Part shown: one piece after another, positions 40,208 through 50,693 of the stretch | Numbering within the stretch: position 1 is the first letter of the stretch | Layout of the letters: every line of letters begins with the position of its first letter | DNA from: Geotalea toluenoxydans JCM 15764 | GTDB taxonomy: Bacteria > Desulfobacterota > Desulfuromonadia > Geobacterales > Geobacteraceae | Reading direction: 5' to 3' | DNA length: 64,000 nt | Assembly: GCF_001311985.1 (NCBI RefSeq) | Contig: NZ_BBCJ01000016.1 | Location: 53,851 to 117,850, forward strand | Program-made: the position numbers and the translations under genes | Notes under the pieces: model-generated | The model's database searches: none | The model's input: only the letters and a program-made list of their open reading frames with translations | What the model was told of the DNA's origin: nothing

Positions 40208-42806
40208 ATGAAAAAGCAACCCCAACCGGCGAACAGCGGTAATGAACTAACCAAGTCTCCAGAAGAACCTCCGTCACGGCAAGAGAAACCCGCCTTTCCC
40301 ATTGTCGGCATCGGTGCCTCCGCTGGCGGGCTGGAGGCGTTGGAGCAGTTCCTGGTGCATGTTCCAGAAAATAGCGGCATGGCCTTCGTCATCGTCCAGC
40401 ATCTGGACCCGACCCACAAGGGGGTCCTGCCCGAGCTGCTCCAGCACACTACCGGGATGGAAGTTTTCCAGGTCGTGGACCGGATGCGGGTCAAGACGAA
40501 CTGCGTCTATGTGATCCCCCCCAACAAGGACATGTCCATGCTGCGCGGTGTGCTGCACCTGTTCGAGCCGACAGCGCCTAGGGGACTCCGTCTCCCTATC
40601 GACTTCTTCCTCCGTTCCCTGGCCGAGGACTGGCAGGAGCTTAGCATCGGTGTCATCCTCTCCGGCATGGGCTCGGATGGCACGATGGGCCTGCGGGCTA
40701 TCAAGGAAAAGGCGGGGTTGACGCTGGTGCAGGAGCCTGCTTCAGCCAGGTTCGACAGCATGCCCATGAGTGCCATAGATGCCGGGCTGGCCGACATCAT
40801 AGCCCCGGCGGAGGAGTTGCCCGGAAAGATCTTCGCCTATCTCAGGCACCTCCTCATCATCGGCAAGCCGGAGCGCCCACTGGAGGAGAAGGACCAGAGC
40901 GCCCTGGAGAAAGTCCTGATACTTTTGCGGGACAGGACCGGCCACGACTTCTCCATGTACAAGAAGAACACCGTATACCGCAGGATCGAGCGGCGCATGG
41001 GCATCCATCAGATCGACCGGATCGCTGCTTACGTCCGTTATCTCCAGGAGAATTCCCAGGAGGTGGAACTGCTATTCAAGGAGCTTTTGATTGGTGTGAC
41101 CAGCTTTTTTCGTGACCCGGCGGCATGGGAACAGCTGCAGGGCGTGGCCCTTCCGGCGATTTTGGCGGGGCGCCCGGCCGGTTGTGTGCTGCGGGCCTGG
41201 TCGGCAGGCTGCTCGACGGGGGAGGAGGCGTATTCCCTGGCCATAGCTTCAAAGAGGTGATGGAACCGGTCAACCCGGCGGGGAAGTTCACCCTGCAGAT
41301 CTTTGCCACCGATCTGGACCCCGATGCCATCGACAAGGCCCGCCAGGGGCTTTATCCGGCTAACATCGCTGCGGACATCTCTCCCGAGAGATTGCATCGT
41401 TTTTTTATCAAGGAAGAGAACGGCTACCGGGTCGGCAAGGAGATCAGGGAGATGGTGACCTTCGCCACGCAAAACGTCATCATGGACCCACCTTTCACCA
41501 AGCTGGATATCCTCATTTGCCGCAACCTTTTGATTTATCTGACGCCGGAACTGCAGAAAAAGCTCATGCCGCTCTTTCACTACAGCCTGAACCCCGGCGG
41601 CGTCCTGTTTTTAGGGAGTGCAGAGACTGCCGGCACCTTTGCCGAACTGTTCGCACCGCTGAACATCAAGTCGAGACTCTTCCTGAGACGCGAATCGGTC
41701 TCGCCTTGCGAACCGCTAGCGTTTCCAGTCTCGTTTGCCCCCGCTCAGCAGGGGTTTTCAAAGGAGCAACCGATGTTGAAGCCTTCAGACCTCCAGTCGC
41801 TCGCGGACCAGGTGTTGCTGCAGCACTTTACCCCGCCAGCCGTACTGGTAAACGATAAGGGGGATATTCTTTACATCAGCGGGAAGACGGGCAGATATCT
41901 TGAGCCGGCGGCCGGCAAGGCCAACTGGAATATTTTTGCCATGGCCCGTGAAGGGCTTCGTCTGGACCTGTCCAGCGCTTTTCAGAAGGCGATCCGGCAA
42001 AAAAGGCGATCACTGCCAAGGGCCTCAAGGTGGGAACCAACGGCAGCACCCAGACCATTGATCTCACGGTCCAGGCGATCGAAGAGCCGGAGGCGCTGCG
42101 GGGAATGGTGATGGTCGTTTTTAACGATGTGGCAACTCTCCGGGGCAAAAAGCCGAGCTTCAATCCAGGGCTGGCCGCCAACGTCAGGGTTCTTGAACTG
42201 GAGCAGGAACTCCAGCATTGCCGCGAGGAACTCCAGACCACTCGCGAGGAGATGCAATCCTCACAGGAGGAGCTCAGATCCACCAATGAGGAGCTGCAGT
42301 CTGCCAACGAGGAACTGATTACCTCCCGGGAAGAGATGCAGTCCATGAACGAAGAACTGCAGACGGTTAACGCCGAGCAACAGTCGAAAATGGACGAGCT
42401 TTCACGGGTGAACGACGATATGAGGAACCTCCTCAACAGCACCGAGATTATCACCGTGTTCCTGGATAAGGAACTCCATATCCGGCGCTTCACCACCGGT
42501 GTGGACAAAATCTTCAAGCTGATTCCGGGGGATGTGGGGCGGCCACTTTCCGACATCGTCAGCGACCTTCTATATTCCCGGATAACCGAGGACGCACGGG
42601 AAGTGCTGCGGACACTGGCCTTTTCGGAAAAGCAGATCACCGCCACCGACGGGCGCTGGTTTTCGGTGCGCATCATGCCCTACCGTACCATGGAGGACGT
42701 AATCGACGGCGTGGTGATCACCTTTGCGGACATTACCGTGGCCAAGACCCTGGAGGCCGAACTGCGCGAGGAGGTTTCAGTGCTGAGGGCCAAAAGCTCT
42801 AAATAA
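40208..42806 (+). CDS. CheB-CheR-PAS fusion (chemotaxis methylesterase/methyltransferase-type sensor), frameshifted twice
   Basis: About 867 residues. Domain order: CheB methylesterase (GIGASAGGLEALEQF, VQHLDPTHKG, GMGSDGTMGLRAI), CheR methyltransferase (SFFRDPAAWEQLQG, WSAGCSTGEEAYSLA, FATDLDPDAI, DILICRNLLIYL), a long Glu/Met-rich coiled coil (about residues 660-730) and a C-terminal PAS domain (LLNSTEIITVFLDKEL, VDKIFKLIPGDVGRPL). The full set of methyl-donor-binding residues in CheR is present. Breaks lie near 41255 and near 42003. No kinase domain is fused here; the next gene supplies one, suggesting a working pair. Confidence 0.88.
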
Positions 42807-42877
42807 ATACGAAACGAATGATTTGTTACCGGCAGTCTTCAGCCTTCAGCCTTATAACCTGCATCAAGGGGGCAACA

Positions 42878-44224
42878 ATGGGAGCCGATAAAGAGCAGAG
42901 GCTGTTAACAGAAGCCGCAAAATTGCGCAGCCATGCTGAAGAGCGATTGCAGGCGAGAACGGCGGAATTGCATCCACCCCGAAGCAAGGAAGAGATGCAG
43001 AGGCTGGTCCATGAGCTTGAGGTCCACCAGATCGAACTGGAAATGCAGAATGCAGAGCTCCGCCAGGCCAGGGATGAGGTGGAGACGGTTTTGGAAAAGT
43101 ACACCGACCTTTACGATTTCGCCCCGGTCGGCTACTTTACCCTTGACCCTGAAGGGACTATCCATGCGGTGAACCTGACTGGCGCCAGCCTTTTGGGGGT
43201 TGAGCGATCCCGACTGCTCGGCCGTCGGTTCGGGGTTTTTGTTCCGATTAACGCCCGTTCGTTCTTCTCTGAATTGCTCGGCAAGGTGTTTGCGAGCCAG
43301 GGCAAGATGTCCCGTGAGGTGACACTTACGAGAGAGGAAAATCCTCCGCTCTTTGTGCAGATCGAGGCCGTGGCCGACATGTCGCGTAAGGAGTGCCGCG
43401 TTGCGGTCATCGATATTACAGAGCGCAGAATAGCAGAAGATGCGCTCACCGAAAAACGACGGGAGCTCGAAGAGCTCAACAGATCTCTGGAGGTACGCAT
43501 TGTCAAGGCTGTGGATGAAGTGCGCCGGAAGGACGAAATGTTGATCCTGCAGGACCGACTGGCAGTTATGGGCGAGATGATCAACAATATCGCCCACCAG
43601 TGGCGCCAGCCGCTGAATTCGCTGGGACTCCTCACCCAACAATTGCCGATCTTCTATGATTCGGGCAAACTCAGCAGGGAGTTTTTAGTAGAAAATACCG
43701 TAAAGGGCATGGAGTTGATCCAGCACATGTCACGCACTATCGATGACTTCAGGAACTTCTTCAGGTCCGACAAGGAAAAGGTTACTTTCAGCATTAATCA
43801 GCTGACCGCGCGTACGCTCTCCCTCGTCGAAAAGAGCTTCAAGGACCAGAAGATCGGCATTGCTCTAATCTTGGAAGGTGACCCGATTCTTACCGGTTAT
43901 CCCAATGAGTATGCCCAGGTACTCCTGAATATCTTTATGAATGCCCGTGACGCACTGCTTGATCGCAACGTTGACGATGCCCTGATCTCGATCCACGCGT
44001 TTGCGGAAGGAGGCAAGACGGTCGTGACCATCACCGATAACGCCGGGGGTGTCGCCGAGGAGATCAAGGGCAAATTGTTTGATCCATACTTTACCACCAA
44101 GGGGCCGGATAAAGGGACGGGGATCGGCCTTTTCATGTCGAAGACCATCATCGAGAAAAACATGGGAGGTCGACTGACGGTGCGCAATACGGGAAATGGC
44201 GCGGAGTTCAGGATCGAAGTCTGA
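42878..44224 (+). CDS. PAS-domain histidine kinase
   Basis: About 448 residues from the ATG at 42878 (start chosen for a GGGGGC site 10 bp upstream; the reading from 42818 lacks one). An N-terminal coiled coil (RLVHELEVHQIELEMQNAEL) joins a PAS domain (YTDLYDFAPVGYFTLDPEG). HisKA has the phospho-acceptor H in NNIAHQWRQPLNSLGLL, and the HATPase has NIFMNARDALLDR, TDNAGGVAEE and DKGTGIGLFMSKTIIEK. No membrane segment and no receiver, so it is a cytoplasmic kinase. It is intact and lies 70 bp after the CheB-CheR-PAS gene. It shares the HQWRQPLN type of kinase core with the protein at 47122-49014, so the two may be duplicates. Confidence 0.9.
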   Translation: MGADKEQRLLTEAAKLRSHAEERLQARTAELHPPRSKEEMQRLVHELEVHQIELEMQNAELRQARDEVETVLEKYTDLYDFAPVGYFTLDPEGTIHAVNLTGASLLGVERSRLLGRRFGVFVPINARSFFSELLGKVFASQGKMSREVTLTREENPPLFVQIEAVADMSRKECRVAVIDITERRIAEDALTEKRRELEELNRSLEVRIVKAVDEVRRKDEMLILQDRLAVMGEMINNIAHQWRQPLNSLGLLTQQLPIFYDSGKLSREFLVENTVKGMELIQHMSRTIDDFRNFFRSDKEKVTFSINQLTARTLSLVEKSFKDQKIGIALILEGDPILTGYPNEYAQVLLNIFMNARDALLDRNVDDALISIHAFAEGGKTVVTITDNAGGVAEEIKGKLFDPYFTTKGPDKGTGIGLFMSKTIIEKNMGGRLTVRNTGNGAEFRIEV

Positions 44225-44299
44225 CCTGGCCGTGTTGCCGCGACAGGGCCAACCGGATGTTTCTGATTGGATTTGACGGGCAAAGGAAGCCCACTATTC

Positions 44300-44784
44300 T
44301 CAGTACTCCTTGAGGTTACTGAACTCACCCCAGGCAAGGTAGGTTTTCGGCGATTCGACGAAGGCGTATATGTTCTCGACGATGCTCAGATGTTTTCGCT
44401 CCTCGTCGGCGATCATGAGCAGCATCTCGCGGGTTCCCTCGTCCTTCGCCTGTGCGGCCTGTTCTTCGTAAAACTTAACGCCCTTCTCTTCTTCCTTCAC
44501 CACGTGTTTGTAAGCGTCGGGGTCTTCCCTCAGTTCGGCCATGAGGTCACGTTTGGCCAGGAGGGGCTGGAAGATGCACGCCGCCTCCTGCAAATCCATG
44601 AACTGGGCCTTTTGGGGGTCGATGCTCCCTTTCATCTCCACCAGGGCATCGTGGTGTTCCTGCTCGCTGCCGCCAGCATGGTAAAAAGATTCTTCAACTC
44701 GGAAACGGGCGTGGCCGCCGCCAGTTTTTCATAGTTAATCCTGGCTTCCTCTTCCATCTTGATTGCACAATCGAAGATATTCAT
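44300..44784 (-). CDS. Rubrerythrin-like ferritin-family protein, frameshifted
   Basis: About 161 residues. I start at 44784 (MNIFDCAIKMEEEARINYEK), where GGGAGATC-type sequence precedes it, and repair a missing G near 44655 to give AAGSEQEHHDALVEMKGS. Di-iron ligand motifs are MEEEARINYEKL, EQEHHDAL, KEEEKGVKFYEEQA and DEERKHLSIVENIY. There is no rubredoxin domain. It belongs to the same broad ferritin-like group as the gene at 1087-1583 but is not a close copy. Probable role in peroxide or iron defence; it is a single gene between kinase and DUF4112 genes. Confidence 0.8.
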
Positions 44785-44859
44785 GACGATCTCCCTTTCG
44801 GCTTGTCGATTTTCCGCGGCTATCCCTGCCTGCCTGACAAACTGCAGCGGGAAACAGCT

Positions 44860-45345
44860 TCACCAGCTGCCGTGCCCGCTCACCGCAAGCCACAGCCAGC
44901 GCACCAGCCAGAATCCCAGGAAGCCGATGCCGATAACCGTGCCCACCAGCAACAGGGTGAGGAAGGCCACAAAGAGACGGCTGGTCACCACTGTCTGGTG
45001 TGGTCTTTCAATGTAGTGTTCCAGGAGCCGTACATTGCGCTGATTTGCCTTCCAGCCTAAATCGAAAAGGTCGCCGACACCGGGCACTACGCCAATGATG
45101 GCGTCCACGGCAACATTGAAACCCATCTTCATCAGGACCGATTTAGGAGCGCCGAGACGGGCGGCCACAGCAACGATATAACTGGAAAGCAGGGCGCCTA
45201 TGGCATCGCCGAACCAGGGTAGCAGCCCGATGAGAGGATCGATGCCCACCCTGGCGTTCAGTCCCGGAACAGGAATGGAACTGTCCGTCAGCCAAGCCAG
45301 CCGTTCCAGCCGTTTTCTGAGCCTTTCCTTCTCAATGAGGTTCAT
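44860..45345 (-). CDS. DUF4112 membrane protein
   Basis: A 161-residue intact protein. It opens with a charged helix, then LTDSSIPVPGLNARVGIDPL, IGLLPWFGDAIGALLSSYIV and IIGVVPGVGDLFDLGWKANQ, the pair of GxxPxxGD-like segments that mark DUF4112. A C-terminal hydrophobic helix (RLFVAFLTLLLVGTVIGIGF) follows. The family is of unknown function; a small membrane protein is likely. It has no obvious operon partner. Confidence 0.82.
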   Translation of the reverse strand: MNLIEKERLRKRLERLAWLTDSSIPVPGLNARVGIDPLIGLLPWFGDAIGALLSSYIVAVAARLGAPKSVLMKMGFNVAVDAIIGVVPGVGDLFDLGWKANQRNVRLLEHYIERPHQTVVTSRLFVAFLTLLLVGTVIGIGFLGFWLVRWLWLAVSGHGSW

Positions 45346-45676
45346 TCTCCGCTCCCTTCAGCTGCCAGCCCATTTACGTACCTCTCAGGATACAGAATAG
45401 TGTACCGTTGTATTAGCGTTGGTCAATAATGGCCGTGCTCCCCGGCAAATGCCCGCTCCCGCCGAGCCCCCTTATGAGCCTCACATTTATTTGTATCCCT
45501 TGCATACCGCAAAGACGGTCGTCAGTAAAAATTCACCTTCCTTTCCAGGAGAATCTCTTTTCCATGTATTGAAGTATCTGCCCCTTGTATTATAATTAGC
45601 TTGTTTTAATTTATTATGGGCGGTCAAGTGGTGGATTAGTATGGAGAGGTTTATTAAATTCTGAAAAGGAGAATGT
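45346..45676. other. Intergenic region before the cytochrome-lectin gene
   Basis: About 330 bp of divergent-gene spacer. I see no gene, repeat or strong hairpin. The last 100 bp are A/T-rich and could hold a promoter, with GGAG about 10 bp ahead of the lipoprotein start. Confidence 0.5.
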
Positions 45677-46816
45677 ATGAGCAGCATTGACGGATGCGGT
45701 TTTCGAAGATCGGCCGGCAGCTTCCTTCTCTTTATGGCCTTGTGCCTTTTGGCAGGATGCGGTGGGGGAGGCGGGGGGACTACCGGGACAGCCAACAACA
45801 ACAGTACCGTAACACCAAGTAATGAAAGTGTCGGAACACCAGGCAATGGAAGTACGGGAACAACTAATGACAGTACAGGGCCAACCAGTAACGGAGGTAC
45901 CGGGACAACCGGTAATGACAGTACAAATGTCAGTGTTCAGGCAAGTGGCAGCACCTTGTATCAGGCCAACTGCCAGGGCTGCCACCAGCCACTGGCTTCT
46001 TCTACCAAGTTGAACAAGACGGCGGCGGAGATTCAGGCAGCCATTACCGCCAATACCGGCGGCATGGGAAGTCTGGCCACACTCAGCGCCGGCGAGATCC
46101 AGTCCATTGCCGATGCTTTGAAAACAACCGAAGCTATTCCGAGCTTCAACACCACCAATAGCGATGTCTTTCAACTTAACGGCTCTGCAGTGTTGAGCAA
46201 CAACAACATCAGGCTTACCCCCAACGAGCAATACACCGCCGGCAGTGCTTTTCTGGCGAATCCGTTCACCTTGGGCAGCAACTTTGTCTTTAATGCCTAT
46301 TTCAACTTTACCCTCGGAGCAGGCGGACGCAGCAATCGGCATGCCGATGGGTTCGTCTTTGCACTGCAAACCGTCTCAAGCAAAGCGGGTGCGACTGGGG
46401 GGAATCTGGGTTTCGGCGGGATCAAACCTTCCTTCGGGGTGGAATTCGATACCTTCAAAAACGATGGAAACAATGACCCCGACAACAACCATGTGGCAAT
46501 AGTGACGAACGGAAGCGTGCAGCATGCTGCATTTGCCCCGGTGACCCCCTCAGTAACCATGAGTGATGGAGGGACATACCATGTTTGGATCGATTATGAT
46601 GGCGCCACTGTGGAAGTGCACATGAACACAACCAACGACCGCAGCACCTCAAGCCTGCTTCTTGCCAAGGCCATAGATCTGAAGAGCATTTTCTCAACTC
46701 AGTATGTGTACTTCGGCTTTACGGGCGCCACCGGGATTGATAGCCAGACCCAGGACGTGGGTGCTTTTTATCTCACTTCAAATTATCAGACGGGAGGGTT
46801 TTCACCCGCACCATAG
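45677..46816 (+). CDS. Lipoprotein fusing a haem c domain to an L-type (legume-like) lectin domain
   Basis: A 379-residue intact protein. It has a signal peptide with lipobox LLAGC (near residue 28), a Thr/Gly/Ser/Asn-rich linker of about 60 residues, and then a small cytochrome c domain with CQGCH near residue 100. The C-terminal 220 residues form an L-type lectin-like beta sandwich: HADGFVFALQTVS, GFGGIKPSFGVEFDTFKNDG and DPDNNHVAIVTN, which include the Asp-Asn metal/sugar-site pattern of the legume lectin fold. Together this suggests an outer-surface lipoprotein that carries haem and binds a carbohydrate. I know of no experimentally described protein with this layout. The gene stands alone. 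Confidence 0.85.
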   Translation: MSSIDGCGFRRSAGSFLLFMALCLLAGCGGGGGGTTGTANNNSTVTPSNESVGTPGNGSTGTTNDSTGPTSNGGTGTTGNDSTNVSVQASGSTLYQANCQGCHQPLASSTKLNKTAAEIQAAITANTGGMGSLATLSAGEIQSIADALKTTEAIPSFNTTNSDVFQLNGSAVLSNNNIRLTPNEQYTAGSAFLANPFTLGSNFVFNAYFNFTLGAGGRSNRHADGFVFALQTVSSKAGATGGNLGFGGIKPSFGVEFDTFKNDGNNDPDNNHVAIVTNGSVQHAAFAPVTPSVTMSDGGTYHVWIDYDGATVEVHMNTTNDRSTSSLLLAKAIDLKSIFSTQYVYFGFTGATGIDSQTQDVGAFYLTSNYQTGGFSPAP

Positions 46817-47121
46817 GCACTGGTATCCAGATACTGTGGGGCAGGTGAATTCATACTCCCTGCCCCCTTTATGGTTACCGTCTACCTGGAAAACTACCCC
46901 TTTAAAAACCCATCCTTTCTCCGTCCAGCCCCCTTCCGGCACTGCCGCCGTCATCTCGCATCTGCACATTCCAAGGTACCGGAAATACTATTTGATTGAT
47001 TAAATTAAAAATATCCTATATTTAAATGTCAAGGGGCACTTGAAGAAATTTCCGAGCATGGCAAATGAGGTCCGTCGGTCGTTCCAGGATCAGAAACAGA
47101 GGTGGAAAGGTGAGGGTTGCA
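46817..47121. other. Intergenic region, nothing recognised
   Basis: About 305 bp between two plus-strand genes. It is A/T-rich near 46990-47030 and could hold a promoter for the next kinase. No coding potential or repeat is evident. Confidence 0.4.
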
Positions 47122-49014
47122 ATGTACAGAAATGCCGCAGTGGCCGTTGGCCTGGTTCTCATGGCCGCCATGCTGCGTCTCCTGTTTCTGGATGAGCTGG
47201 GATCATCCTACCCTTTTGTCATTTTTTATCCTGCCGTTCTGCTGGCGGGGCTTTACGGAGGACTATCGGCCGGATTGCCGGCCACAGTATTCTCTGCCGT
47301 GTTGACCTGCTACCTTTGGGTAGATCCACGGAGGCCCCTGCCCCCGGCATATGCCGGACTGGGGAAGGATGATTGTTTTCCTTGCCTGGGGGATAGTTAT
47401 TTCAGTTATCACTGAGCTCGTTCACCGTCGCCTGGCGCGCACACGCCAGCTGAAGTCCCAGGCTGAAGCCGCCCTGGCCGAGGCAAACAGCAAGCTGATG
47501 TTGGAACGGGACATTCTGCAGGCGGTGATGAATGGCGCGGGTAACTCACACCTGGCTTATCTGGACCGGGAGTTCAACTTCGTTTGCGTCAACGAGACCT
47601 ATGCCCGGACCTGCGGCTACAGCCCAAAGGCGATGATCGGCAAGAACCATTTCGATCTTTACCCCCACGTGGAAAACGAAACGATCTTCGCCCGGGTTCG
47701 GGACACGGGTGAGGCGGTGCAATATCTGGATAAGCCTTTTGAATTTTCTGACAAGCCGGAACGGGGGATGACCTACTGGGATTGGGCATTGACTCCGGTC
47801 AGGGGCGTGGCCGGCAATGTGACCGGGCTGATCTTCTCCTTGTTTGAAACAACCCTTCGCAAACGAACTGAAGAGGTGCTGCGCGAGAGCGAGGAGCGCT
47901 TCCGGATCGCTTTCGAGGATAGTGCCGTGGCCATGACGATGACAACACTTGACGGCAGGATACAGAAGGTTAATCAGGCCTTTTCCAAAATGCTGGGATA
48001 CAGTGAAAGTGAGCTGACCGGTCAAAGGTTCACAGAACTGACTCATTCCGACGATCTGCCTGAAAATCTCGTTGGGGTAAGAAGGCTGCTCCAAGGTGAA
48101 ATAGCATCATTCCGCATGGACAAAAGATATCTGACAAGGGATGGCCGTATCGTCTGGGGCGATATGAGCACAAACTGCGTCATGGATCCTCAGGGCGTGC
48201 CGCTCTATCTTCTTACCAACATCCAGGATATTACCTCCCGCAAAGGGGCCGAGGTCAAACTGCAGGAAATGAACGAGCTTCTGGAGAAGCGGGTCATTGA
48301 ACGGACCGAAGAGCTGCGGGAGAAAGATCTTCTCCTCGTGCAACAGAACCGTCTGGCTGCCATGGGGGAGATGATCAACAACATCGCCCATCAGTGGCGG
48401 CAACCGCTCAACGCTCTGGGGCTCAATGTGCAGCAGCTCAGGCTGTTTCACGAATCGGGGCAGTTGAGAAAGGATTTGCTTTATGGGGCGATAGATAATG
48501 CCATGATGCTGGTCAGGCACATGTCGGGAACCATCGATGATTTCCGGGATTTTTTCAAGCCGGACAGTGAACGGGTGGAATTTTCGGTCAAGGATGTAGT
48601 TGCCGGTGCCATAAAACTGGTCGATGCTTCTTTCAGAAGCAATGAAATCGCCATAGTAGTGAATTGTCCCGATAACCCGGTGGTGTTCGGTTACCCGAAT
48701 CAATACGCCCAGGTCATCCTCAACCTGCTGGGGAATGCCAGGGACGCCTTTGACACTTGCAGGCGCAGTAATGCGAGGATCGTATTTAACCTTGGCCGCC
48801 GTGGGAATAGGTCTGTCTTGACTGTAACGGACAATGCGGGCGGCATTCCCGACGCAATCATCGACAGGGTATTTGAACCTCATTTCTCTACCAAGGGCCA
48901 AAGGGGACAGGAATCGGTTTGTTCATGGCAAAAAACATCATCGAGAGAAACATGCATGGCAGCCTCAGCGTGGTCAACGCTGGAGAGGGCGCAGAATTCA
49001 GAATCGAGGTCTGA
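47122..49014 (+). CDS. Membrane PAS-PAS histidine kinase, two frameshifts
   Basis: About 631 residues. The N-terminus holds three or four hydrophobic helices (LVLMAAMLRLLFLDELG, FVIFYPAVLLAGLYGGLSAG, MIVFLAWGIVISVITELV). Two PAS domains follow (ILQAVMNGAGNSHLAYLDRE, FRIAFEDSAVAMTMTTLDG), then HisKA NNIAHQWRQPLNALGL and HATPase NLLGNARDAFDT, TDNAGGIPDA. Breaks are near 47365 and 48900; repair gives GTGIGLFMAKNIIERNMHGS and a stop at 49014. The kinase core is nearly the same as in 42878-44224, so they are likely paralogues. It converges on the next gene on the minus strand. Confidence 0.85.
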
Positions 49015-49046
49015 AATGAAAACTTCAACAGGGCCGGAGCCTGATC

Positions 49047-50549
49047 TCAGGAAGAATCCATGTGGCCACTGCCGTCTGGAGCGCCGTGTACGGGGAGGGT
49101 AAAGGAGAATGTCGATCCTTCTCCGAAGGTCGACTCCACCCAGATCGCTCCCCCGTGCCGCTCGACGATTTTCTGGCACAGAGCCAGACCAATGCCGGTC
49201 CCCGGATACTCCTCCCTGGTGTGAAGCCGCTGAAAAATCTGAAAAATTTTGTCAAAATGGTTCGGATCGATGCCGATGCCGTTATCACTTACTGAAAAAA
49301 GCCACTCCTCCCCTTGCCTTTCCGCAGATACGTGAACCGTAGGGTGTCGTTCAGGCTTGCGGTATTTCAACCCATTGCTGATCAGGTTCTGCAGGAGCTG
49401 TTGTAACTGGAGTTCGTCCCCGATGACTGTCGGCAAATGGGCCGTTGTTACTTCCGCGCCGCTTTCTTCTATGACACCGGCCAGATTGGCTACCGCTGCG
49501 GCAAAGACCCCATTGATATCCACCCGTGTGAATTCGGCGCCGCGGGAAAGGCGCGAGTAGGATAGAAGGCCTTCGATAAGTCGCTGCATGCGTATCCCGC
49601 CATCGACAGCAAAGCCGATATACATATCCGCTTTTTCATCAAGTTGTCCATGGTACTTCTGTTTAAGCAGCTGAAGGTAGCTGATGACCATGCGGAGCGG
49701 TTCCTGCAGGTCGTGGGAAGCCACGTAGGCAAATTGTTCCAACTCCTTGTTGAGAGTGGTCAGATCGGCCGTTCGTTCAGTTACTGCACGTTCAAGCTGA
49801 TCGTGGTGAGCCCTGAGATCAGCTTCGGCCCGGTGTTTTGCTTCGACCTCTGCAGAGAGTCGATCGTTGAGTCCTTCCACCCTTTCTTTTGCCTGCTTCA
49901 GGCGCTCGATCATCCCTGTATTTTCAAATCTGAGCAGCAGGGATGTCCTGTTCACCCTGTAGTTGTGCATGGATATCCGCCAGAGCAGGACGCCGAACAG
50001 GACCAGCATTGTTCCCATGGCACAGTGGAAAGCATCTTTGATGAGGAAGAAATGGATGGCCAGCGGTGTCAGGGCAGGGATGCTGAAAACGGCGTAGCCT
50101 TCCTTGATCATGCTGAAGGTTGAAGACGCTCCCGCGGCCATGCCACCGAGAACAAAAGCAATGAAGACCTGGTGGGCAAGGGTTATTTCACCAAAGGGGA
50201 AGAAACCGATCCACCCCCAGGCGACGCCGGCGATGAAAAGGCTGACAATGAACCTCTTTCTCCAGGTTTCCGCAAAATTCCAGTGCTGCTTGACGTTGCG
50301 AAACCACAGGACCAGTCCCAATCTGAGGGCGGTAACGCTCAATAGCGTTGCCCCCCAGAGAACGAGCAGTCGGAACTCCATGACGTCCTTCATGATGAAA
50401 AAAACGATCACCGAGTTAAAAAAGGTGGCAATGAATCCTATGGGGGCCAAGGCATAAATCTGCTTTACCTGTTCAGCGAGAATCTCCTCCCGGTAAGGGT
50501 TGTGGTCGGCTGTAAGCATTTCATCCGGATGATCTTGACCTGATGTCAT
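49047..50549 (-). CDS. Membrane histidine kinase with multi-helix sensor
   Basis: A 500-residue protein, intact in this assembly. About six hydrophobic segments in the first 190 residues (FIATFFNSVIVFFIM, LRLGLVLWF, FIVSLFIAGVAWGWIG, VFIAFVLGGMAAGA, PLAIHFFL, LVLFGVLLWRI) form a membrane sensor resembling the MASE family. A coiled coil leads to HisKA with the histidine in YVASHDLQEPLRMVISYL, then HATPase QNLISNGLKYRKPE, SDNGIGIDPNH and YPGTGIGLALCQK. This kinase core matches 38603-40126 (DLQEPLRMV, LISNGLKYRKP). No receiver. It is divergent from the Nudix gene. Confidence 0.9.
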   Translation of the reverse strand: MTSGQDHPDEMLTADHNPYREEILAEQVKQIYALAPIGFIATFFNSVIVFFIMKDVMEFRLLVLWGATLLSVTALRLGLVLWFRNVKQHWNFAETWRKRFIVSLFIAGVAWGWIGFFPFGEITLAHQVFIAFVLGGMAAGASSTFSMIKEGYAVFSIPALTPLAIHFFLIKDAFHCAMGTMLVLFGVLLWRISMHNYRVNRTSLLLRFENTGMIERLKQAKERVEGLNDRLSAEVEAKHRAEADLRAHHDQLERAVTERTADLTTLNKELEQFAYVASHDLQEPLRMVISYLQLLKQKYHGQLDEKADMYIGFAVDGGIRMQRLIEGLLSYSRLSRGAEFTRVDINGVFAAAVANLAGVIEESGAEVTTAHLPTVIGDELQLQQLLQNLISNGLKYRKPERHPTVHVSAERQGEEWLFSVSDNGIGIDPNHFDKIFQIFQRLHTREEYPGTGIGLALCQKIVERHGGAIWVESTFGEGSTFSFTLPVHGAPDGSGHMDSS

Positions 50550-50693
50550 GTGCTCTCTCGGGTGACACTGGAATGCATCATGAAGTGATTGCTTCTGCCG
50601 CAGGTAGTTTCCTGAACCTCTCTTTATATGCTAAGCTGACAAAACTGGAGCAAAGGCACCCTAAACACTTTTACACATTATTACAGGAAGAAC

